A DNA stretch of 37,969 bases from Verrucomicrobiota bacterium (lineage in GTDB: Bacteria > Verrucomicrobiota > Verrucomicrobiia > JADLBR01). Location: contig JAKQKQ010000250.1 of assembly GCA_029560585.1 (NCBI GenBank), positions 1 to 37,969 of the forward strand, written 5' to 3'. The position numbers and the translations under genes were made by a program. The first letter of the stretch is position 1; each line of letters starts with the position of its first letter. Of the stretch, positions 24,632 through 33,027 are shown in pieces. The notes under the pieces are model-generated. The model was given only the letters and a program-made list of their open reading frames with translations, did not search any database and had not been told where the DNA came from.

Positions 24632-24979
24632 ATGGTCGCGCTGGGCAAAGGGTTGATCTCCCACACATTCCGCATCCGCGGGGATGTGAACGCCAATTCG
24701 CCGTTCGATGTTCCGGAGGGTTCAGAGGTCGAGGGCAGCCTCGAGGCGCGCCGCATCCTCGTCGCGGGATTCGTGCGGGGTCCGGTGTCCGCGCGCGATG
24801 GCATCGTGGTGCTTTCGACCGGAATCCTGGATGGGGAACTGAAGGGCGGGACCATCGACGTGCAGGAGGGCGCCACCTGCAAGGGGGCCTGCCGCGTCGG
24901 GCGCCGCTCCGTCGGCCGCAGTGAACCACCGCCCGACGTGGTGCCACCGGAGAATCAGAAATGGTTCTTCCAGCGGTGA
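24632..24979 (+). CDS. Bactofilin
   Basis: The product is 115 residues, a compact bactofilin (DUF583) domain with almost no tails. Repeating short beta strands with glycine turns, about one rung per 17-18 residues, are visible: THTFRIRGDVNANSPFDV, GSEVEGSLEARRILV, GFVRGPVSARDGIVVLSTG, ILDGELKGGTIDVQEGATCK. Bactofilins polymerise into cytoskeletal filaments in the cytoplasm, often at the membrane, and act in cell shape, wall synthesis or chromosome organisation. The start is the ATG at 24632, with a weak AAGAAG upstream. It overlaps the next gene by 19 bases and heads a four-gene operon. Confidence 0.85.
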   Translation: MVALGKGLISHTFRIRGDVNANSPFDVPEGSEVEGSLEARRILVAGFVRGPVSARDGIVVLSTGILDGELKGGTIDVQEGATCKGACRVGRRSVGRSEPPPDVVPPENQKWFFQR

Positions 24980-25641
24980 GTTTTCCCGATCAGATACGGC
25001 GGTGGACGGACGCGTCACCCAGGCCCAACATCGTGGCGTGTTTCGAGTGCGGTCGGCGCTCGGAGGTGCCGGAGGACGCCGTCGCCCTCTTCTGCCCGTG
25101 GTGTAATGCCCCCATCGAGATCGCGCCCTACGATGTGGCGGGGCTCCAGACCCATGTCATCAGGACGCGCGGGCCGGTCATCATCCAGACCCGCGCACGC
25201 TACGATGGCCCCAAACTGGTCGCCGGGCGCCTTGAGATCCATGGCGTGCTCGCGTCCGAATACGCCTGCGAAGATCTCATCCTGGGTCGCCTTGCAAAAC
25301 TGGAGAAGCCGGGCTCGCAGCGCCGGGTCCATGTCATGCCGGGTGGACGCGTCGAGGTCGAATTTCCGATGGAGGTCGTCGAGGCGTGCATCGGGGGCGT
25401 GCTCGAGGTGCCCTCGCTGGATGTGATGGGCACCCTGTATATCCCCCGGGGCGGGGCCGTGATCGCCCGACACGTGGGCGCCGGAGGCCTTGTCCTCGAA
25501 AAAGGCGGCCGCCTCGAGTGCGAGCTGGATGTTTCGCCGCGGAAGCGACCCGAGGAGCCCAGGGCCGATCCACTGCCCATACTGGTGGTCGCGCAGCCCG
25601 AGGTTGGGGAGTCTGTCGGCCTGAATCCCACAAACCCCTAG
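24961..25641 (+). CDS. Zinc-ribbon protein with bactofilin-like domain
   Basis: The product is 226 residues. The ATG at 24961 has GGAG about eight bases upstream and overlaps the bactofilin gene, so translation is probably coupled. An N-terminal zinc ribbon is Cys27-x2-Cys30 and Cys45-x2-Cys48 (ACFECG, FCPWCN). Residues about 60-185 again show repeating strands in a bactofilin-like pattern (GPVIIQTRARYDGPKLVAGR, LEIHGVLASEYACEDLILGR, GRVEVEFPMEVVEACIGGVL, GGLVLEKGGRLECEL). A Pro- and charge-rich tail follows. It may co-polymerise with, or cap, the short bactofilin; the zinc ribbon could recruit another partner. That is inference from adjacency and fold resemblance. Confidence 0.7.
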   Translation: MVLPAVSFPDQIRRWTDASPRPNIVACFECGRRSEVPEDAVALFCPWCNAPIEIAPYDVAGLQTHVIRTRGPVIIQTRARYDGPKLVAGRLEIHGVLASEYACEDLILGRLAKLEKPGSQRRVHVMPGGRVEVEFPMEVVEACIGGVLEVPSLDVMGTLYIPRGGAVIARHVGAGGLVLEKGGRLECELDVSPRKRPEEPRADPLPILVVAQPEVGESVGLNPTNP

Positions 25642-25653
25642 CGGACTGACCCC

Positions 25654-26382
25654 ATGCCTGAGCGGCGTTTCAACTGGCCGATGGCACTTGCAATCTCGGT
25701 GGCGGTGCTGTGCATCGCCGCACTGTTTGTTTTCCGCTGGGCGATCGATGCGCCGGGGCGTTACGCCAGCGGGGCGGCGCGCGAGGCCAGGGAGACTGCC
25801 GCGACCGCCGCGCACGGCCTTGCCGAGGTCGGCCGAGCCGCTGCAACGGCGCTCGAGGGAATCCTCATGGTCCGCCCGCGGGTCGTGGTCGGCGAGAGGA
25901 CCATCGTCGAACAGCAAACCAGCGTGACGAAACTCGTGCTGGTCGAACGCGACTTCGAGGTGACCCGCGAGATGGAGAACACCTTTCTCCGGAGCACGAA
26001 GCGGCTTTCGCTCCGCGGCCGATTCCGGGCCGCGGCGGGATTCGATCTGGGGCAGGCATTCACAGTGGTGGTCGAGGACAACCGCATCCTCGTGGTGGTG
26101 CCACAGCCAAAGGTCCTCGGCGTGGAGATGCGCGACTACGAGGCCGCGGAGGATCGCGATGGCCTGTGGAACAAGATCACCCCCGAAGACCGGGAACAGG
26201 CCACCCGCGAACTCTTGAACACCGCCCGCAGCAGGGCCGGAGAACTCGGCCTTCCCAAGGCGGCCGAAGATGAGCTGAGAAAGCGCCTCGCCTCGGTCGC
26301 CGCCTCTTTTCCGGGAAAGCCCGTCGAACTGGAGATCCGTCAGCCCGAAAAACGCCCGCCCTCGGGCGGTGGCATGCTCTGA
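25654..26382 (+). CDS. DUF4230 family membrane-anchored protein
   Basis: The product is 242 residues, starting 12 bp after the zinc-ribbon gene. A single N-terminal helix (about 10-28, ALAISVAVLCIAALFVFRW) anchors it, with the bulk outside the cytoplasm. The central strand pattern TSVTKLVLVERDFEVTREME, a basic-hydrophobic turn, then AFTVVVEDNRILVVVPQPKV fits DUF4230, a family of unknown function often found beside envelope genes. The C-terminal third is helical with many charged residues (TPEDREQATRELLNTARSRA). Its placement between bactofilins and a dGTPase suggests a link to envelope or filament anchoring; this is a guess from context. Confidence 0.75.
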   Translation: MPERRFNWPMALAISVAVLCIAALFVFRWAIDAPGRYASGAAREARETAATAAHGLAEVGRAAATALEGILMVRPRVVVGERTIVEQQTSVTKLVLVERDFEVTREMENTFLRSTKRLSLRGRFRAAAGFDLGQAFTVVVEDNRILVVVPQPKVLGVEMRDYEAAEDRDGLWNKITPEDREQATRELLNTARSRAGELGLPKAAEDELRKRLASVAASFPGKPVELEIRQPEKRPPSGGGML

Positions 26383-26431
26383 ATAATCTCGCAGGGCTTG
26401 CCGCGCGGCGAGGGCCGCTTAACGTGGTCGC

Positions 26432-27613
26432 ATGGCGCAGGCCAAGACATCCAAAGGGACGCGGGCAACCGCGGATCTCATGCCATGCGCCCAGCGCGAC
26501 GAGGACTCGCGCGGCAGGGAGTATTTCGAGGAGCAGCATCGCTTCCGCGGCGCTTTCCAGCGCGACCGGGACCGCGTCGTCCACTCGAGATCATTCCGTC
26601 GCCTCGAGTACAAGACCCAGGTATTCCTGAACGGCACCGGCGATCATTACCGCACTCGGCTGACCCACACGATCGAGGTCGCCTCCGTGAGCCGAACGGT
26701 GGCGCGCGAGCTGCGCCTCAACGAAGACCTGGCGGAGTGTATCGCGCTCGCCCACGATCTCGGCCATTCGCCCTTTGGCCACGCCGGCGAAAACGCCCTC
26801 AATGAGCTCATGCTCCGGCACGGCGGATTTGAGCATAACGTCCAGAGCCTCCGCATCGTCGAGGAACTCGAGGTCAAATACCCCGAGCACAATGGCCTCA
26901 ATCTCACGTGGGAGGTCCGGGAGGGCCTGAAAAAAGGGCAGCTCGACGACCTCGAATCCGAGATCGCCCTGGGATTCACGCCCCTCCAGCCAAGCCTCGA
27001 GGCCCAGATCGTCGATCTCTCGGACGAAATCGCCTACACCTGCGCCGACCTCGATGACGCGCTCGAGTCCGAGCTCGTCTCGCTGGTCTCCCTTTCGGAT
27101 GTGCCGCTCTGGCAGAGGGTCGAGGCGGATGTCCTCGGCCGCTACCCTCGCCTTGAGCCCAATCGCTTCCGGGCGTGCGCCGTCCGGGGCCTCATGGACC
27201 TGCTCGTCGAGGACGCCATCGTCACCACCAGCGCGCTGGTCGCGGCAGCCAAACCGGGCTCGGCGGACGACGTCCGCCGCCACCCAACGCCGCTGGCGGG
27301 CTTTGGGCCGAACATGGCCTATGACCTCCAGATCATGCGCGACTTCCTCCACGAGAATTTCTATCACCACGACATAGTCATGGGCCTCAACCGGCGTGGC
27401 GCCGTCATACTCGACTCCCTCTTCGATGCCTATGTCCGGAATCCCACGCTCATGGGCGCGCACGCCGTCAGGCGAATCAAGAAGGATGGCGTCCACCGCG
27501 CTACCTGCGACTTCCTCGCGGGCATGACCGACAGCTACGCGCGCATCCAGTTCGACACCCTCATCGGCGAAATGGACCCCCTCTCTGGACTCCGCTTCCG
27601 AGCCCGAGAGTGA
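26432..27613 (+). CDS. dgt: dGTP triphosphohydrolase-like HD-domain protein
   Basis: The product is 393 residues. HD-superfamily metal ligands are His79 (THTIEVA), His108-Asp109 (HDLGHSPFGHAGE) and Asp198 (DLSDEIAYTCADLDDAL). The N-terminal RDRDRVVHSRSFRRLEYKTQ is diagnostic for dGTPase-type enzymes, which cleave dNTPs to deoxynucleosides and triphosphate, adjusting nucleotide pools or limiting phage. Length fits the type lacking long insertions. It is the last gene of the bactofilin operon, 49 bp after DUF4230, followed by a strong hairpin 12 bp later. The substrate range is not determinable from the sequence. Gene symbol by family similarity. Confidence 0.9.
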   Translation: MAQAKTSKGTRATADLMPCAQRDEDSRGREYFEEQHRFRGAFQRDRDRVVHSRSFRRLEYKTQVFLNGTGDHYRTRLTHTIEVASVSRTVARELRLNEDLAECIALAHDLGHSPFGHAGENALNELMLRHGGFEHNVQSLRIVEELEVKYPEHNGLNLTWEVREGLKKGQLDDLESEIALGFTPLQPSLEAQIVDLSDEIAYTCADLDDALESELVSLVSLSDVPLWQRVEADVLGRYPRLEPNRFRACAVRGLMDLLVEDAIVTTSALVAAAKPGSADDVRRHPTPLAGFGPNMAYDLQIMRDFLHENFYHHDIVMGLNRRGAVILDSLFDAYVRNPTLMGAHAVRRIKKDGVHRATCDFLAGMTDSYARIQFDTLIGEMDPLSGLRFRARE

Positions 27614-27624
27614 GTTGATCCGCT

Positions 27625-27657
27625 AGGAATCTGTCGGACTTTGCCCGACAGATTCCT
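27625..27657 (+). terminator. 13-bp hairpin after the dGTPase gene
   Basis: AGGAATCTGTCGG, loop ACTTTGC, then CCGACAGATTCCT form a perfect stem 11 bp after the stop. No T-tract follows, so termination is likely but not proven; it is also similar in size to the repeat hairpins nearby. Confidence 0.6.
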
Positions 27658-27778
27658 CTGGCAGGACCGCCTGCTGTCTTGAATACAAAGGAGTAACCTG
27701 GGATGGCCGATGATGCCGACGAACCCGGGCGTTGAGAAACCAGGCGTTCACCTCAATTCTATAACCATTTGAGGTCCA

Positions 27779-27837
27779 GGCGGTTTTGCTTTGAGCCAGC
27801 ATATTTCACGCGTTTGCGTGAAATATGCTGGCTAGCG
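27779..27837 (+). repeat. GCGTGAAA hairpin element, copy 1
   Basis: An 18-base lead GCGGTTTTGCTTTGAGCC is followed by a perfect 17-bp hairpin (GCCAGCATATTTCACGC, loop GTTT, complement) and GGCTAGCG. Two further copies lie at 37610-37663 (inverted) and 37779-37835 with the same lead, the TTTCAC/GTGAAA core and a GGCTA exit, so the unit is an asymmetric repeat, not a simple terminator. Confidence 0.75.
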
Positions 27838-27873
27838 TTTCAAAAGACGCGACCCAATCGATGCCGCCGCTCT

Positions 27874-27960
27874 ATTCTCCCGCAGGGCCGCAGGGATGCG
27901 GGGGGTTGGATTCGCCCACATTCGCTCATCCTCTGCGCCACCGCGCCTCCGCGGGAGAAT
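27874..27960. repeat. ATTCTCCCGC inverted-repeat unit
   Basis: ATTCTCCCGC (27874-27883) and GCGGGAGAAT (27951-27960) enclose a region with GGCCGCAGGGATGCG and CTCTGCGCCACCGCGCC. A related half unit (TATTCTCCCGCGGTGGCGCA) is seen near 30248-30270. It ends 10 bp before the likely start of the TPR gene. Nothing else is seen in 27614-27970 apart from the hairpins listed. Confidence 0.55.
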
Positions 27961-27970
27961 GCTCATGTGA

Positions 27971-29503
27971 GTGGGACTCTTGACCTCGCGGGGCGGTGAC
28001 GCACTCTTCGCTATCGTGTGGTGCGTGTGGCTGGTGATGCTGGTGCTGCGCCTCGTCTGTCGATCACCGCAGGTCGAGGAGGGCGCGGCCTACCCGCCCG
28101 ATCCCGATTTCTTGCGCGCGGAACAGACCCTTGGTTTCGGATGGCGCCACTTCGTCCGTTCCGCGGTTGGGGGCCTGCATGTCTGGCGGGTGACGCCGGA
28201 TATCGGGGAAGACAGCCGCACCATGGCCCTGGCGAAGATCGACGAGGGCGCGGACGTCTCTGGCGCCGGACTCGATGACGTCGCCATGCGCGGCCTGGCG
28301 CTGGCTGGCGTGGGCCGGCACGAGGAGGCAGCCACCGTCTTTTCGCTCGCCTCGAAACGGTGGCCAGGCTGCGTGGAACTCAGGCTCATGAGGGCGATCG
28401 CGCTCATGGAGCAGGGCCAATGGCAGGAGGCGGATGTCGAGTTGGCCGCCGCCTCGCGCAGGGCGCCCGCGTTGACCGAGACGCGCCTGCTACAGGGCGT
28501 GGCGTGCTATTACCGGGGCCGCGCCAACTACGGCGCCGCGATTTTTGAACAGGTCGTTGGCATGCGGCCGGATTGGGCGAAGGGCTGGATCGGATTGGGC
28601 TCGGCCCTCTCGTTTGGCGGACGCTCAAAAGACAAGGCCATCCACGCCGCCAAGAAAGCGCGTGACCTGGCGCCCGATGACCCCGACGCGTGGACGTGCC
28701 TGAGCTGGGCCTATCGGACTTGGAAGCAGAACGCGGAGGCCGAGCGATCGGCGCGCGAGGCGGTCGCGAAGTTCGGGGATCGCGAGATGCCCTGGCGCGA
28801 ACTCGGCTCTTCGCTCGCCGCCCAAGGGCGATTCGAGGAGGCCGAGAAGGCCTACGCCAGGGCGCTCGAGATCCGGCCCGATTCCCCGGAGACATTATTG
28901 AGCCGCGCCTGGTCGCTCGGCGCCCTCCAGGCACGCTGGGCAGACTCCGCCGAAGTCTGCCGCACGCTGGTCCGGCAATGGCCCCGGTTCGGGTGGGGGT
29001 GGCGAAAACTCGCGCTGGCGTGCGATGAATTGAGCAATTGGGAGGAGTCTGCATCCGCCTATCGCGAGGCGTTGCGGGTGGAGTCCTGGGAGAACACGAG
29101 GGCCGCCACGCTGGAGGGTCTCTCGCGGGCGCTCGTGCGACTGCATCGTCACGGCGAGGCCGCGGCGGTCTATCGCGATTGGTTGCGACTCGAGCCCGTC
29201 AAGCTTGCGGCATGGAATGGGCTAGCCCTGGCGCTCGGTGAACAGCGTGAGTGGAAGGAAGCCGAGTTCGCCGCCAAACGTGTCCTCGATCTCTCTATCG
29301 CCAATACTTCGGCCAAACCGGATCGCCTCGCGGCATGGTGCACGCTCGGCAGAATCTTGATGCGCCAGCAGGGGCGGACAGAAGAGGCCCGCCGCGCATT
29401 CCGCGAGGCGCTGCGCATCGAACCCGATAACCCCGAGGCGCGCAGCGCGATCGAGGCCCTCGGCGAATCCAACCCTGCAGACCCAGAGGCCCAGCAGGAG
29501 TGA
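27971..29503 (+). CDS. Membrane-anchored TPR protein
   Basis: The product is up to 510 residues starting at GTG 27971; the start is uncertain because the nearest GGGAGA is 12 bases away and other GTG codons follow. A single N-terminal helix (about 11-29, ALFAIVWCVWLVMLVLRLV) is followed by at least eight TPR-like units, recognisable by W-x-x-L-G/Y-A-x-x-F-P patterns (AMRGLALAGVGRHEEAATVF, GWIGLGSALSFGG, RELGSSLAAQGRFEEAEKAY, FREALRIEPDNPEAR). TPR arrays hold partner proteins, so this is a scaffold or assembly factor. It begins after a repeat cluster and shares no operon with certainty. Confidence 0.8.
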   Translation: MGLLTSRGGDALFAIVWCVWLVMLVLRLVCRSPQVEEGAAYPPDPDFLRAEQTLGFGWRHFVRSAVGGLHVWRVTPDIGEDSRTMALAKIDEGADVSGAGLDDVAMRGLALAGVGRHEEAATVFSLASKRWPGCVELRLMRAIALMEQGQWQEADVELAAASRRAPALTETRLLQGVACYYRGRANYGAAIFEQVVGMRPDWAKGWIGLGSALSFGGRSKDKAIHAAKKARDLAPDDPDAWTCLSWAYRTWKQNAEAERSAREAVAKFGDREMPWRELGSSLAAQGRFEEAEKAYARALEIRPDSPETLLSRAWSLGALQARWADSAEVCRTLVRQWPRFGWGWRKLALACDELSNWEESASAYREALRVESWENTRAATLEGLSRALVRLHRHGEAAAVYRDWLRLEPVKLAAWNGLALALGEQREWKEAEFAAKRVLDLSIANTSAKPDRLAAWCTLGRILMRQQGRTEEARRAFREALRIEPDNPEARSAIEALGESNPADPEAQQE

Positions 29504-29622
29504 AAACCGGTTCTGGGCGGCGGCCCGGTTAGGTTGGATGCTGCGCGATGGGCGGCATCGGGGATTGGGTCGACTCGGGCGTGGCGAGGGCAATCCTGCC
29601 CACCGGGGAAGAGAATGGGACG

Positions 29623-29688
29623 TAGGAGCGCGCTTGCGCGCGATTCCAATCGTCTGCAAGCAGGCTCCTACCATTCGTGTCTGAATTC
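29623..29688. repeat. TAGGAGCGCGC hairpin repeat, copy 2
   Basis: Same unit and orientation as 10386-10457, with TAGGAGCGCGCTTGCGCGCG, CTGCAAGCAGGCTCCT and CATTCGTGTCTGAATTC. It ends in the AATTCTCGAGCTAG word that carries the stop codon of the next gene. Confidence 0.7.
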
Positions 29689-29693
29689 TCGAG

Positions 29694-30227
29694 CTAGGGT
29701 TTCTCCAGCACCGCCTCGACCATCCAGTCGGCACCGAAATCAACCGGAGAAGGTTCCTTGTCGGGCAGGCCGGTCCACGAGTGTTTGCCGCCAGAGCTTG
29801 TGTCGAAGCTGACGTAGACACCCTTGGTCTGCTGGGCCCTGAAATCAAGGATGACGCAGAATTTCGGCGGAAGCTTCGGGGGATTTTTGAATTTCACTTC
29901 GACCCATTTCGCATTTCCGCGCTCAAAACGCTCATATGGGGCCGTCTCGGTGTGGAGGATCCCCTTCGCATCGGCCCCGGTGACGAAAATATAGAAATTC
30001 TCGTCGGGTGCCTCGGGGAAACCGTATCGGGAGCCGTGGATGCGGATGGCCTTGAGGGCGCAGGCATCGGACGGGGCCTCGAAGACGATGATCTCGCCGC
30101 TGCCGCCGAGGCTCTTGTGCCCGTCGGGCTTTCCATCGTGATATTTAACCGGCTGCTGCTCGGCGGCCAACAGGTTCGGCAGCATCATTGCAACAAGGAG
30201 GAATCGATAAATGAGCCCGGTGGTCAT
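29694..30227 (-). CDS. Small exported beta-rich protein
   Basis: The product is 177 residues with AGGA seven to eight bases before ATG 30227. The signal peptide is MTTGLIYRFLLVAMMLPNLL, cleaved near AA-E. The mature part alternates strands and turns: KYHDGKPDGHKSLGGSGEI, then AIRIHGSRYGFPEAPDENFY, KGILHTETAPYERFERG, WVEVKFKNPPKLPP and GVYVSFDTSSGGKHSWTGLP. I recall a similar domain attached to membrane peptidases or sigma-associated proteins of planctomycete-like genomes, but cannot verify that. No catalytic residues are evident. It may be expressed with the sigma/VWA genes 118 bp upstream on the same strand. Confidence 0.75.
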   Translation of the reverse strand: MTTGLIYRFLLVAMMLPNLLAAEQQPVKYHDGKPDGHKSLGGSGEIIVFEAPSDACALKAIRIHGSRYGFPEAPDENFYIFVTGADAKGILHTETAPYERFERGNAKWVEVKFKNPPKLPPKFCVILDFRAQQTKGVYVSFDTSSGGKHSWTGLPDKEPSPVDFGADWMVEAVLEKP

Positions 30228-30345
30228 GTTCGTATCCTTTCATTCTATTCTATTCTCCCGCGGTGGCGCAGGGACGCTGAGGAAAACAACTCTGCCTTCG
30301 ACAATGTTATCGGCTCGAACGCCCTCGTCGAACCGGATCTTTCAT

Positions 30346-33027
30346 TCATCTCTGGTCGTTGAGTTTCTCGGCGGCGCGGACGAGATCGATGAACTCCGCC
30401 CGATCCCCGTGCGAATCCGCACCGCGGCCCGCTGCGGCCAGTGCCAGGACGCTCGGCCAATCGGACGTGCCCTTGTGCGGCGAATTCCTGAGGAGCATGC
30501 CGAATTCCGCGACGGCGGCGGAGAACTTGAGATCGGCGCTGGCCGCATCGATAGCGCCGCCTTCGGTGGTCACCGGCACCTCGATCTTGTCGCTGGTGTC
30601 GCCATCGGGCCGCTTGTAGCGCAGCTTCACGGTCATCAGCTCGTCGCTCTTGGCGGCGGGCGCGGCCTTGGGGGATTGCTGGTACTTCAATTCATCCACC
30701 TTGGGCAGATCGACGGCCTCGCCCGGTGGAATCAGCTCGTAGAGCGCGGTGACCGTGTGGCCCGATCCGATCTCGCCCGCGTCCTTCTTATCATCATTGA
30801 AATCCTCGGCGCGAAGCGCGCGGTTCTCATAGCCGATCAGCCGGTAGGCGCCGACGCGCGCGGGGTTGAACTCCACCTGGATCTTCACGTCCTTGGCGAT
30901 GGTCACCAGGCTGCCGGTCGCGTGACGGGCGAAGAGGCGCTTGGCCTCGCGCTCGTCATCGATGTAGCCGTAGGTCCCGTTGCCCTTGTCGGCCAACTGC
31001 TCCAGCGTGGCGTCCTTGATGTTGCCCATGCCAAAGCCAAGCACGGTCAGGAAGACGCCCGACTTCGCCTTTTCCTCGATGAGGCGAAGCAGCTCGTCGC
31101 GGCTGGTGACGCCGATGTTGAAATCGCCATCGGTTGCGAGGATGACCCGGTTGGCGCCGCCGGCGATGAAGTTGGCCTTGGCGATGTCGTAGGCGAGCTG
31201 GATGCCGGCCTCCCCGTTCGTCGATCCGCCGGGGCGCAGCTCATCGATGGCCTCGCGTATGTCGCGCTTGCGGCCGGCGGGGGTCGAGGGCAGCGCGAGG
31301 CCCGAGGCGCCCGCGTACGTCACGATGGCCACGCGATCCTTCTCGGCCAGCTGTTCCAACAGGATCTTTATCGCCTCTTTGACCAGTGGCAGCTTGTTGG
31401 GCTGGTTCATGGAACCGGACACGTCCAGCAGGAACACGAGATTGCAGGGCGGCCGGTTTGCGGGATCGATCTCCCGGCCCTTGAGCCCGATCCGCGCGAG
31501 CCGGTGTTTCGTGTTCCACGGCGCATCCACCACGTCCACGCTCACCGAGAACGGCTTCCCCTCCGGCGCGGGCGGGTAAGCATATTCGAAGTAATTCAAC
31601 ATCTCCTCGATCCGCACCGCGCCCGCGGGTGGCAACTGGCCACATCGGAGGAAGCGCCGCACGTTCGAATACGCGGCGGTATCGACATCGATCGAGAACG
31701 TGGACAGCGGGTTCTGTCTCGCGTCGAGGAACGCGTTGTCCTCGATCTTGTCGTAGGTCTCGGTATCGAAGGGCCGGGCGGGCTTGCCCACGATGAGCAG
31801 CTCGAGCGGCGGCGGCGCCGGGCTCGGAATGATCCTCACATCGTAGTCACCTGCGATCCGGCATGCCGGTACCGGAGGAACCCCCCTGGATTCGAGCCGG
31901 GGCAACGCGCCAAATTCCATGGGCCGGGAGGGCGCTGCGACTTCCTTGTTATTCACCCACCCGCGCTCGAAGCTCTTGACCGCGACCTGGGCCTGAACGC
32001 CCAGCCCGCCGCCCGCCTGGGCCACGTCCGCCGTCGCTGCAGCGAGGCCGCCACCGCCCGCGGCAACGGCATCGTCCCGGCCAGCAAGGCCCCCGCCACC
32101 TGAGGACAGGTCGGCCTTCCCAGCGACCATCGCGCCGCCCGCAACGGCCGACGGTTGGCCCCGCGACATTGCGCCACCTCCTCGGGCCGTCTGCGGGGGC
32201 TGCGCCCCCATGGCCCCACCAGCAGTACTCTGCGGCTCAAACCCCAGGGTCAACGCGCCCCGATGGACGCCACCGCCGCCCGGCTGTGGCAGAGTCGGAG
32301 CGGCGGGCGGCTTTGCACTCGCGACGAGCTTCCCGACGTTTTCCCGCACGGCCGTTTGGGCCGTGGGCTGAGGACCGGACGAGGGCGTGTGGGTCAGCTC
32401 TCGCCCCGCTGCCACCGACGTCGCAGCTTTACTTACGGCCGGGGCTACCGGGGTCAACTCTCGACTCTTGACAGCCGCGATGGGTTTTTCATCCGGATGG
32501 CTGCTGGGCATGGCGGAGGCCGATGGCGGTATCGGCGTGGTGGACTGCGGCGGCGCTGGCGCGATAGCCACCTGCCGATTGAGGTCCTTTTCCGCCAGTT
32601 CGGCGGCGCGCTCGACCCAGGCGTCGGACTTGCGTTCGGTCTTGGCCTGGGCCACCTGTCCGCCGGATGGCTGCGGCGCTCCGCGAAACGCCGGAAAACC
32701 GAGCCAGGCGGCCAGCGCGACGGTGGCTGCGGCGGCCAAGGGCAGGGCGGCGCGCGTCAGCCAAGCCGGGAAGGCGATGACCTTGCGCTCCTTGCTGGCG
32801 GCAGCGCGGATGGCGCGCAGATGCTCCGCGCGCAATTCTGGAGCCTCCTCCGCACGAAGGGCACCGCCGAGGCGGACGGCGAATGCCATCGTCTCCTCGA
32901 CCTGGCGGCGGGCCACGGGATCGTCGGCCAGGCGGCGTTCGATCTCGGTGCGCTCTTGGGCATCGAGTTCGCCCAGTGCGTAGGCCGTGAGTTTCGGGTC
33001 ATCGATCGTAATGGGGTTGCGGTTCAT
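30346..33027 (-). CDS. Anti-sigma-like head fused to a YfbK-type von Willebrand factor protein
   Basis: The product is 893 residues. AGGAG lies six bases before ATG 33027, and the ATGA overlap with the sigma gene couples translation. Residues 1-75 resemble cytoplasmic anti-sigma heads (DPKLTAYALGELDAQERTEI, then RRLADDP), without the zinc-binding Cys/His set. A membrane helix lies at about 90-112. Residues 113-420 are low-complexity Ala/Gly/Pro-rich linker. A von Willebrand N-terminal domain occupies about 425-515 (TFSIDVDTAAYSNVRRFL), a VWA domain 528-700 with MIDAS Asp535-x-Ser537-x-Ser539, then a DUF3520-like tail. The arrangement predicts a periplasmic VWA sensor controlling an adjacent cytoplasmic sigma factor. 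Confidence 0.9.
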   Translation of the reverse strand: MNRNPITIDDPKLTAYALGELDAQERTEIERRLADDPVARRQVEETMAFAVRLGGALRAEEAPELRAEHLRAIRAAASKERKVIAFPAWLTRAALPLAAAATVALAAWLGFPAFRGAPQPSGGQVAQAKTERKSDAWVERAAELAEKDLNRQVAIAPAPPQSTTPIPPSASAMPSSHPDEKPIAAVKSRELTPVAPAVSKAATSVAAGRELTHTPSSGPQPTAQTAVRENVGKLVASAKPPAAPTLPQPGGGGVHRGALTLGFEPQSTAGGAMGAQPPQTARGGGAMSRGQPSAVAGGAMVAGKADLSSGGGGLAGRDDAVAAGGGGLAAATADVAQAGGGLGVQAQVAVKSFERGWVNNKEVAAPSRPMEFGALPRLESRGVPPVPACRIAGDYDVRIIPSPAPPPLELLIVGKPARPFDTETYDKIEDNAFLDARQNPLSTFSIDVDTAAYSNVRRFLRCGQLPPAGAVRIEEMLNYFEYAYPPAPEGKPFSVSVDVVDAPWNTKHRLARIGLKGREIDPANRPPCNLVFLLDVSGSMNQPNKLPLVKEAIKILLEQLAEKDRVAIVTYAGASGLALPSTPAGRKRDIREAIDELRPGGSTNGEAGIQLAYDIAKANFIAGGANRVILATDGDFNIGVTSRDELLRLIEEKAKSGVFLTVLGFGMGNIKDATLEQLADKGNGTYGYIDDEREAKRLFARHATGSLVTIAKDVKIQVEFNPARVGAYRLIGYENRALRAEDFNDDKKDAGEIGSGHTVTALYELIPPGEAVDLPKVDELKYQQSPKAAPAAKSDELMTVKLRYKRPDGDTSDKIEVPVTTEGGAIDAASADLKFSAAVAEFGMLLRNSPHKGTSDWPSVLALAAAGRGADSHGDRAEFIDLVRAAEKLNDQR

